Origin: Mastacembelus armatus
Taxonomy: Eukaryota; Chordata; Actinopteri; Synbranchiformes; Mastacembelidae
NCBI RefSeq assembly: GCF_900324485.2
Contig: NC_046646.1
Coordinates: 18,191,156 to 18,255,155, forward strand
Direction of reading: 5' to 3'
Length of the DNA: 64,000 nt
How positions within the stretch are numbered: position 1 is the stretch's first letter; each line of letters starts with the position of its first letter. Shown here one piece after another: positions 55,766 through 64,000 of this stretch. Position numbers and translations under genes: made by a program. The notes beneath the pieces are model-generated. The model was not told where the DNA came from and made no database searches. It worked only from the letters and a program-made list of their open reading frames with translations.

Positions 55766-57403
55766 TGTCACGGAGCCGCCAGGCTCTCCTCCCTGACAAT
55801 CACTGTGATCAGCTCCACCTGTTCCTAAACCACAATCACCTGCACCTCATTTGCACAACCACATAAAGGCACACTCCTCACTTCTATCCCTCGATCTCGT
55901 AACTTAAGAACTAATAAACGACTTTGAATATGTTCCTTACACCTGTGTCCTCTGGCGTTCGTTACAGAAGATCGGACCGTCACCGAACAAACAGGAGGAG
56001 GTCTCCTTACCCTTTTCCCAAGCCTGGATTTTCCTGGCCGTCTCCGCAGCCGCTTCCCCAACCATCTCCGCTGCCGTTTGCCCGGCTGTCTCAGCCACAG
56101 CTCCGCCAACCGTACCCACAGCCTCCTCGGAGGTCACCGCCAAAATCCCGCGGTAGGTCCGCCAGAACTGAGTTTCCCCGCTGCTCGTCTTCCGGGATCC
56201 TCATCGGGGACTCCCACCGAAACCCCTTCCGCAGTACCCGTCTGGCAAAGAGGCCCGGAGGACAGCCACAGAAAGGATCGCCACAACATGGTCCTTCGCC
56301 ACGCCAGTCTTCCTCGTCACGCCTCTCTCCTTTGCCACAGCACTTGGTGCCCCCACACCCACCTGACCTGCAGTCTCAACGACAGTGACTGAGTCGCCGC
56401 CGTCGTAAAGGACCAGCCCAAGAGTCGCCGTATCCTGACGAAGTCTCCACCGCCGGGATCCCTCTCATGCCCCCACAGCTACCGCCCTCTTCAGCGCTGC
56501 AGTCTCCAGCACCACGTTTTCCAGTACCACCACAGATACCTGAATCTCCAGTACCGCCTCGCCGGTTGCCGCCTCCAGTGCCGCCTCACCAGTCATCACC
56601 TCCGGAGCCCCTACAGTTGCTTAAACTCCCAGAGTTTCCGGACCCGCCTCTACGCCCAGAGTTCCCGGACCCGCCTCTGCTCTCAGAGTTCCCAGACCCC
56701 CCTCTACTCCCAGAGTTCCCAGACCTGCCTCTGCTCCCAGAGTTCCCGGACCCGCTTCTGCTCCCAGAGCCTCCTCAGCCGCCAGAGTCAGAGCCAGAGC
56801 CGCCTCAGCCGCCTCTGCTCCTCGAGCCACAGCAGTTCCCTGAGTCATCTCCAGCGTTCCCCGAGTCGTCTCCATCGTTCCCCGAGTCGGCTCCAGCATT
56901 CCCTGAATCGCCGCCGCTACCACGGCCCCGGAAACACCTCCTCCGCAACCGCAGCTGCCTCTACTGCGGTCCCCGGGTCCGCCGCCTCTGCCGCAGTAGC
57001 TGCCTCTACCGCGGTCCCCGGAGCCGCCGCCACCGCAGCTGCAACTGCCGCTGCCGTGGTCCCCTGAACCACTGCCTCTGCAGCAGCTGCCTCTCCCACA
57101 GTCTCCAGTCTCCACAGATCCTGGACTCGCTGCAACGCCAGGAGCGGTTCTCAGGAGGGGGGTTCGGCCCTCAGGAGTTGGCCGTGGAGAGGGGGGTACT
57201 GTCACGGATCCGCCAGGCTCTCCTCCCTGACAATCACTGTGATCCGCTCCACCTGTTCCTAAACCACAATCACCCGCACCTCATTTGCACAACCACATAA
57301 AGGCACACTCCTCACTTCTATCCCCGTCCGATCTCGTAATTTAAGAACTAATAAACGACTTTGAATATGTTCCTTACCCCTGTGTCCTCTGGCGTTCGTT
57401 ACA
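55766..57403 (+). mobile_element. Short non-autonomous LTR retrotransposon
   Basis: Two direct repeats, 55766-55966 (201 bp) and 57200-57403 (204 bp), both start TGTCACGGA and end GTTACA. They are flanked by the 5-bp target duplication GCTGT (55761-55765 and 57404-57408). A purine-rich tract (GTGGAGAGGGGGGTAC) precedes the right LTR, giving + orientation. The interior of about 1.2 kb is GC-rich and encodes only proline-rich repeats (PEFPDPPLLPEFPD-type, around 56600-56780). I see no protease, RT or integrase. The two LTRs differ at only a few positions, so the insertion is young. Overall it looks structurally whole but cannot move by itself. Confidence 0.85.
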
Positions 57404-57457
57404 GCTGTGTCATCCCTTATGTACTATATAATTTTCTCTATTTACACTTTGTGGAAA

Positions 57458-58913
57458 AAAAAGGCCCCAGACAAGAAAGCTGCTACCATATCTAATGTCA
57501 CATTTGTTCGTCCTGCAAAATTTTATCTCAGTGGATTTTCCAACATCCCTCATGTTACATATTTTTATATCTTCCTGTGTTTTGTCTATATCATGACTGT
57601 TGTTGGGAATGTTCTCCTTCTCTCAGTGATTTTCCTGGTCAAGACTCTTCATACTCCTAAATACATGATTGTGTTCAACCTGGCTTTGACAGATTTGTGT
57701 GGGAGCACTGCTCTCATCCCAAAAGTCTTAGACACTGTCATGAGTCCCTCTGGGGACTTCCCGCCAGAGGACTCTTATTTTGTGTGGTCTTCCTGTTTCC
57801 CCTGTTCTGGTCCCTGGCGGCTTTATGTTGATTATTCTGTGTTATTAGTTTCACCTGTTCCCATTATGCTCACCTGGGTTTGATTACCCTTTTGTGTTTC
57901 CCCTATTTATACCTCACCTTGTCCCTTTGTTCGGTGCCGAAGCATTAGTTGCATTTAGTTGGATACTGTGGATGCCCCTTGTAGTATTTGTGTTTGTGTA
58001 GTGACCGTTTCACTCGGTCTTTCGAGTTACCGTTTCATTCGGTTTTTGGTTTTGTGGTTTGTGTTCGTCCTGGAAATCCCGGGAGAGAATAAACGCCTCA
58101 GTTGTCCTGCATTTGGGTCCTCACCTCTCCTCCTTCTCACCACACCACCCACACCTCATGACAGACACATGTTTTTCTGACAACAGATACATTTTCTATG
58201 AGGCTTGTTTATGTCAAATATTTTTTGTTATGGTTTTTGCAAGTATGCAGTCATGGACACTTGTCACTATGGCATATGACAGATTTATAGCAATTTGCTT
58301 CCCTTTAAGGTACCATAGTATTGTGACTAAACCAGCTATTGCTGCAATGCTGCTGTTACTGTGGGTTGTTATCATGAGTATAACAGCATGTATGGTTGGG
58401 CTACTTGATCGTCTTTCTTTCTGTGGCTCTTTGGTGATACAAAGCTTTTTCTGTGATCTTGGTATTATTTTGGACCTGGCCTGTGGTGACACATCTTTAG
58501 ATTCAAAAATTTCTTTTGTTAGCTTTCTTTTAAGCGTCTGTGTACCTCCTATATTGATAATATTGACATATATTTGCATTGCCATAGCACTGAGCAGGGT
58601 TGCATCACGAAAGGAAAGACTAAAAGCTCTGAAAACCTGCACTTTTCATCTGATTCTAGTGGCTATTTGCTTTTCTCCTGTCTTGTTCGTCAACATAGCT
58701 TACTCGATTTCTGACCTTGATCGTGATGGCAGGATCATAAACATAACTTTAGCGTACATCGTACCACCTTTACTCAATCCTATTTTATACTCTTTAAAGA
58801 CAGAAGAAGTGCTGAACTCTATCAAAAAACTTTGTAACAATATGCTGAGTAACATAACTATGACCAAAAAGGTATTCACTGCTATGCTGACAAAGTGGAA
58901 AGTGTTAAAATAG
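57458..58913 (+). pseudogene. Olfactory receptor pseudogene, interrupted by a solo LTR
   Basis: The leader resumes at 57404 after the LTR element. The start codon position (near 57462) reads AAGGCCCCAGAC where relatives have ATGGCCCCAGAC, so the ATG is lost. Codons from DKKAATISNVTF through TM2 (GSTALIPKVLDT) are intact to 57735. A 428-bp solo LTR with target duplication GACAC then separates them from DNRYIFYEACLCQIFF onward (58169-58913), which is open to the stop. The 3' half resembles the gene at 18569 (FFCDLGIILDLACGD, VASRKERLKALKTCTF, DLDRDGRIINITL), while the 5' half resembles 48237. The ancestral gene was itself a mosaic or the groups share their 5' ends. Confidence 0.92.
57736..58163 (+). 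mobile_element. Solo LTR inside an OR coding region
   Basis: 428 bp starts TGTCATGAG and ends CTCATGACA, 9-bp perfect inverted ends. It is flanked by the target duplication GACAC (57731-57735 and 58164-58168). An AATAAA near 58089 supports + orientation. It is unrelated to the other LTRs in this window. Confidence 0.92.
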
Positions 58914-60104
58914 CATACAAAGGTTTAAAATGTTTTACTATTGATTTCTTACTAGCCAGTTGCAGTCATGATGTGGTATTTTGTCATTTATTGTATTTTG
59001 CTGCTGCAGTGGCCATGTGTTTATCTGTTGTGCAAAATGAAATCAAACATGAATCTGTTAAGTCTGCACTGCTTAAGATATCACATATTTCAGAAAAATT
59101 CATTTTTACCTTATCATCATTCACTGTTGTTTAACAATACATCAACACCAGAGATGTACATATATAAAATATATGAAATATATTTAATCATATATGGTCA
59201 ACATTTAGAAATTGGTTTTGAGGCATTTTGCCTTTATCTCAGTTGGATATCGACAGGCTGCTATGAAATGCCTCCATGTGCAACTTCCATGTGCATTAAC
59301 ACCTAAATGACACTCCATGACAACAGTCAGCACAGGAAATAAGACCATAGTTGAAGAATAGCACCACCATTTTACTGTGAAGAAAAGCAGTAAAATCTAC
59401 TGCAGCTTTTAGAAAATGAGACTCAAAATTGTTTAGAGCAGCAGGATTTCTTTTATCTGATTTCACCAACACTTCATGTAGCTGAGACAAGGAGAGTGAC
59501 TTAAATTTAAAGCTGCAAGTGGGAACAAAATATTCAATGAAAAACCACAGTATATTAGGGCTCTGTAGCTGTAGCTGAATTTACCAAGTGCAGGAAGGTA
59601 AATCAATAAAAGTTTTTCTTAGGCTATAAAGATTTAATTGATTTCTAGTCCTTTCTGGTTTCAGAAATGATTGACAGTGGAAGTACATATTTAAATTTCA
59701 GATTCAGCATTTTTGATATTAGAACAACATTGATTCCTCATTTCCTGAAGTGGATCCAGTTTAATTCAGAGCCCGTCTTTCTTACCTTAACCCCAGGCCT
59801 TTCTTTGCTTTTCCAAGCTGTTAACTCAGGATTTTTGATTTTCTTGATTGATTGGTGTCACTGTAATTTTGTGGATCCCAGATGTTTTAGGAGTCATTGT
59901 GAGCCATTCTCTTTCTGGAAAACCTTAATGTTAAGTAGACTAATTAATGTTTTTCTCTTCATATGCTAAATATACTCAACATATTTGGTTAAATCTTTTT
60001 CATGTACTTATTGCTTTCAGACTGTAGTCGTGTTTCCTTTAACCTTCAAATTGAAACTGCAGATGGGAAAAAAAACATTTTTTCAGAAAAAGTTTTTGTA
60101 CTTA
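58914..60104. repeat. Intergenic block duplicated from 19589-20860
   Basis: Close match to 19589-20860, with about 120 bp near 59810 missing here. No gene is seen. Confidence 0.8.
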
Positions 60105-60300
60105 GAGTGGGTACGGAAAGTATTCAGACCCCTTTAAATTTTTCACTCTTTGTGTCATTGCAGCCATTTGCCAAAATCAAAAAAGTTCATTTTATTTCTC
60201 ATTAATGTACACTCAGCACCTCATCTTGACAGAAAAAACCAGAAATGTAGAAATTTTTGCAAATTTATTAAAAAAGAAAAACTATCAAATATCACATGGT
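60105..60300 (+). mobile_element. Tc1-like transposon end, truncated
   Basis: GTGGGTACGGAAAGTATTCA, AATTTTTCACTCTTTGTGTC, AATGTACACTCAGCACC and AAATTTATTAAAAAAGAAAA match, from memory, one terminal region of a common fish Tc1/mariner transposon. No transposase follows: the element is cut at about 60300 and joined to OR coding sequence. Confidence 0.65.
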
Positions 60301-60304
60301 CATA

Positions 60305-60860
60305 AATATTGCTGTTTTCATGGGTTTCTATATTGAGTCTAATATCATGCATGGTTGGGCTACTTGATCGTCTCTCCTTCTGTGGATCTTTGGTGATACA
60401 AAGCTTTTTCTGTAATCATGGACCAATATATCGTCTGGCCTGTTATGACAAGTCATTAAATTACATATTTATATTTATTTTTGTCATAACAGTCTTCTCT
60501 TTTCCTCTCATATTGATAGCAGCAACATATGTTTGCATTGCCATAGCACTGAGCAGGATTGCATCAGGAGAGGAAAGAGTCAAAGCATTGAAAACTTGTA
60601 CTTCTCACCTGATTCTTGTGGCTATTTTTTACTTACCATTTCTGGGCACCAACATAGCTGTACTGACCTCCTCCCTCCATCCTAATGCCAGAATGGTAAA
60701 CTCTACTTTGACACACGTCAAACCAGCTTTGCTAAATCCTATTATATACTCGTTAAAAACAGAAGAAGTGCCAAACTCTATCAAGAAACTTCGTAAAAAC
60801 AATAGGCTGAGCAACATCATCATGTCCAACAAGACGATCACTTTCTCATTAATGTATTGA
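60305..60860 (+). pseudogene. Olfactory receptor pseudogene, 3' half
   Basis: OR homology starts within TM4 (TGCTGTTTTCATGGGTTTCT) directly after the Tc1-like fragment, and TM1-TM3 are absent. The rest stays open to 60860: ECL2 SFCGS with FFCNH replacing the usual FFCDH, CYDKSLNYIFIF, KALKTCTSHLILVAIFYLPF, KPALLNPIIYSLKTEE and the tail KTITFSLMY. The tail and 3' flank match those of the pseudogene at 7491, so both come from duplicated blocks. Open as it is, half a receptor cannot work. Confidence 0.9.
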
Positions 60861-62440
60861 CATATCAAAAGGTGTTAAAATGCATTGTATAACACTTCAC
60901 CACGTTTTTAATGATAAGTGCTGCTCTGTTTCTCAAATTGTGGTTATATTATGGCATTATCTAGGTTTATGTGATTTGCTGTTTCATTCCCATATAATGA
61001 TTTTTTGCAAAATATAAACAGAGTTATGAATATGTTGCGTTTCTACACCCCCCTATACTTTAGTAGTGCATGTAGTTGGCACAACAGTTATTGAGCCACA
61101 AGGGCATGAATGAAAATTCTCGTTTAACTTGCAGTTTAACAGAAGAATGCTTTTACTGCAGTGACGTGTGTTTCTAAATAGGAAATTAAGTTCAAATCTT
61201 TGTTTTTTCGCTTTTAGCCAACATGCAGCTCTGTTTAGCCATTTAGCACTCTCTTAAACGACTTTAGTTTGATGTGCCTTCTGTTTAGAAACTGATTTAC
61301 TTCTTGATATAGTTTTTTTGATCTGGGTCACGTTGTAAAAGTCAGGATCCAGATGTGGGCCTTGCACAGTCCTATTACACTAGTGGTAAAAATGGTGATG
61401 TAGCTGCACTGGTCTAATGAAATGATAGCCATGCTTCGTACAGATGTCCTTTTGCTGTTTATTTGTCTCTCTGTCTCTCTTCTCATCAGACACTGTGGAA
61501 ACTACAAGAAATAAGGCATATAATGTTCAAAATGTGCATTTCTTGGAGTCCTTTGTCGATCTCTCATGTAAATGTCCACTGATACACAAAGAACACATGC
61601 GACAATCCAAATCCAATGACATTTGCTATTTATACCTAACATAATTTACAAAACTGATATAAACAACATTATAGTTACAAAAATAACAAATTTAAAGATG
61701 AATTACCGTGTGCACCCTCTTAGACCATGCAGATTAAGGACATCTTTTATCAGGCTCTGCATACCATTAGCGTTTCTCCGTGTCCATATTAGTTCAACCC
61801 ATAATGCAATGGTCCCGCATACAACTCAACCAGGCCATGCCACTTGTCACGCTTCAATAGTAATTCTTTCTTAAAGAACCCTCACTTTTAAACATTTTAA
61901 GGGAGCACATTCTTTGCTTTATGCCTTGAATATCACATTCATACATTTTAGTCAAATATTTTTAAACAGTAAATGAGCTCAAACTGATATGAATTTTAAT
62001 AGCAACAAATGTGCAAAAACATATCCTTGGCAGTTACAAGTGAGTTTTCCTCCCCAGTTATTATATGACAGCTTTCCATCTCCTTTGTAAAGAAGAGAAC
62101 CCAAACTCCATGTCAATACCTTGATTACATCATAATCAAGGTTGTGATTTAACTGGACACATTTTATAACCTTTTCATTTGCATTACGTATGGTTATTTA
62201 ACCTTATTTGGTTACCAGTGACTCTGTAAGTACAAAATAAAAATTTCAATGAAGCACAAAAAATAAGGATTTATCTATGACTCATTTGATTTTATTACAC
62301 ATTTTAATGTAAAAACTGTAAACATTTTCCCTTTTGAGTACAGTTTTAATATTCTTAAATGTCTCAGTGCAGTAAACTAAAATTAGTAGTTAAGACATTA
62401 ACAAAAAGCACACACGTACATAAGTTCTAAGTAAGACGTC
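60861..62440. repeat. Intergenic block duplicated from 8456-10078
   Basis: Near-continuous match to 8456-10078, with about 40 bp missing near 61150. No gene is supported. Confidence 0.85.
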
Positions 62441-62641
62441 GATCATGTGACAACTATTTCTACTGTCCCATAATGAAAGGAAAAAAAATATATAAATGAC
62501 AGGTCTCTCAGTACAACTCACTTCAGGGAGCTACACACTTGTTACAGCTTGTTACAGCAGTTCCCATCAGCCAGCTGTGTCATCTTTTATTATATTGTGT
62601 ATTTGTGTCATTTTATATATGTACACTTAGTGAAAGAAATC
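62441..62641 (+). promoter_or_regulatory. OR promoter and 5'UTR without splice donor
   Basis: GATCATGTGAC (62441-62451) is followed by TATATAAAT (62489-62497). The leader has the TTGTTACAGCTTGTTACAG form without GTGAGT. TACACTTAGTG, acceptor-like, remains near 62630. Confidence 0.65.
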
Positions 62642-63625
62642 ATGAAAGCTGCTACCATATCTAATGTCACATTTGTTCGTCCTGCAAAATTTTATCTCAG
62701 CGGATTTTCCAACATCCCTCATGTTACATATTTTTATATCTTCCTGTGTTTTGTCTATATCATGACTGTTGTTGGGAATGTTCTCCTTCTGTCGGTGATT
62801 TTCCTGGTCAAGACTCTTCATACTCCTAAATACATGATTGTGTTCAACCTGGCTTTGACAGATTTGTGTGGGAGCACTGCTCTCATCCCAAAAGTCTTAG
62901 ACACATTTTTGTCTGACAACAGATACATTGTCTATGAGGCTTGTTTATGTTATATGTTCTTTGTTGGGTTCTTTCTAAGTGTGCAGTCATGGACTCTTGT
63001 CACTATGGCATATGACAGATTTATAGCAATTTGCTTCCCTTTAAGGTACCATAGTATTGTGACTAAACCTGCTGTTGCTGCAATGCTGTTATTTGCATGG
63101 GTTTCTATATTGAGTATAATATCATGCATGGTTGGGCTACTTGATCGTCTCTCCTTCTGTGGATCTTTGGTGATACAAAGCTTTTACTGTGATCATGGAC
63201 CAACATTTCGTCTGGCCTGTAATGACACATCTTTAAATTACATAATAACAAGTATTATGTTTGCAGTAGTAATTTGTTTTCCTCCTATATTAATAGTACT
63301 GACATATGTTTGCATTGCCATAGCACTGAGCAGGATTGCATCAAGAGAGGAAAGAGTCAGAGCATTGAAAACTTGTACTTCTCACCTGATTCTTGTGGCT
63401 ATTTTTTACTTACCATTTCTGGGCACCAACATAGCTGTACTGACCTCCTCCCTCCACCCTAATGCCAGGATCATAAACTCTACTTTGACACACACCATAC
63501 CAGCTTTGTTAAATCCTATTATATACTCTTTAAAGACAGAAGAAGTGCTGAACTCTATCAAGAAACTTTACAAAAACAATAAGCTAAGCAACATAATTGT
63601 GTCCAAAAAAGTGACCTCTTTCTGA
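62642..63625 (+). CDS. Olfactory receptor, intact, 327 aa
   Basis: Odorant GPCR. The start MKAATISNVTF at 62642 follows relatives; an in-frame ATG at 62549 adds 31 likely untranslated codons. NVT 8-10, GN in TM1, MAYDRF about 122-127, ECL2 SFCGS/FYCDH/LACND, ALKTCTSHLILVAIFYLPF and NPIIYSLK are intact, and it ends SKKVTSF. It differs from the 10280 gene in TM3 (CYMFFVGFFLSVQS, as in 39484) and shares its TM4-TM5 (FAWVSILSIISC, ITSIMFAVVICF). It has RVRALKT where relatives have RVKALKT or RLKALKT. The block with its upstream 1.7 kb is a duplicate of 8456-11265. Confidence 0.92.
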   Translation: MKAATISNVTFVRPAKFYLSGFSNIPHVTYFYIFLCFVYIMTVVGNVLLLSVIFLVKTLHTPKYMIVFNLALTDLCGSTALIPKVLDTFLSDNRYIVYEACLCYMFFVGFFLSVQSWTLVTMAYDRFIAICFPLRYHSIVTKPAVAAMLLFAWVSILSIISCMVGLLDRLSFCGSLVIQSFYCDHGPTFRLACNDTSLNYIITSIMFAVVICFPPILIVLTYVCIAIALSRIASREERVRALKTCTSHLILVAIFYLPFLGTNIAVLTSSLHPNARIINSTLTHTIPALLNPIIYSLKTEEVLNSIKKLYKNNKLSNIIVSKKVTSF

Positions 63626-64000
63626 CTGCTATGCTGACATATCGAATATTATTAAAATTGCATAATTGTGTACATTTTTGTTGCTAAAATTTTGCTAGCA
63701 ATTACTACAATTTTACTTCAACATTTACGTCAGCAGGTAGCATTTTGTCATTTCCTAAAATTTGCTGTTGCAGTATTCACATAATCCTTTTGGCAAAATT
63801 AAATCACTGATTCAAATACATTATGACTCTACACTGCTTAAGACATCAATATTTTGGAAATAAGACATTAATTGTTGTTTTAATAATTCATGGAGATGTA
63901 ATTATTGTGGTTAATGTGATATTGTATCAGTCACTGTATTTTTTTTTTTTTTGCCATGACCTTATAGTGCTTTGCAAAATGAAATCAGAGAAATAAATGT
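63626..64000. other. OR 3' flank, runs off the window
   Basis: Matches 51122-51497 almost exactly, and from about 63858 also 11272 onward. No gene is seen. Confidence 0.75.

Noticed and set aside
56467-57300. Proline-rich host protein gene
   Set aside because: It lies wholly between two matching LTRs with a target duplication and its end runs into the right LTR, so it belongs to the element.

Overview
The window is a stretch of vertebrate, almost certainly teleost, nuclear DNA. It is AT-rich and gene-sparse, with intronless-coding olfactory receptor (OR) genes and fish-type mobile elements (Rex1, Rex3, L2, RTE, a Tc1-like end, class-I-like retroviral remains). I cannot name the species.

The backbone, from about 7.3 kb to the right edge, is a head-to-tail array of one OR subfamily, all on the + strand. 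Seven genes look intact: 10280-11272, 18569-19588, 31961-32944, 39484-40467, 48237-49232, 52045-53040 and 62642-63625. They encode 327-339 aa seven-transmembrane proteins with MAYDRF at the end of TM3 and NPI(I/L)YSLK in TM7. At least twelve further copies are pseudogenes or fragments. Most copies carry the same short promoter: a GATCATGTGAC-like box, a TATAAAT box 30-46 bp downstream, a conserved leader, and in many copies a very short 5'UTR intron just before the ATG. Large parts of the flanks are also duplicated between copies (8.4-11.5 kb with 38.9-41.4 kb and 60.8-64 kb; 19-20.9 kb with 58.2-60.1 kb; 6.7-7.5 kb with 21.1-23.2 kb). A 2,657-bp tract is repeated almost without change at an offset of 3,808 bp (48.4-51.1 and 52.2-54.9 kb). 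The array therefore grew by block duplication.

The spaces are filled with mobile elements. The left edge (1-5792, - strand) is the 5' part of an endogenous retrovirus with LTR, tRNA-Val-type primer binding site, gag, protease and pol. Two solo LTRs with target duplications (28987-29376 and 57736-58163) and a third related LTR (43704-44108) are present. One small LTR-flanked non-autonomous element (55766-57403) sits in an OR leader. LINE remains include RTE-like copies (5.8-6.7 and 34.3-35.3 kb), two restriction-like-endonuclease type LINEs (15.6-17.1 and 27.7-31.1 kb, the second rearranged), L2-like copies (21.4-22.7 and 24.9-26.5 kb), Rex3 (41.4-42 kb) and Rex1 (about 50 and 54 kb).

The intact ORs would each act as a cell-surface odorant receptor in olfactory neurons. 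No cooperating pathway or operon-like logic is expected; the genes share promoter design and ancestry. I found no CRISPR array, rRNA gene, tRNA gene or clearly new molecular system. The most interesting signals are the shared mini-promoter with its decaying 5'UTR intron, the very recent duplication, and the nested insertions that date one another.
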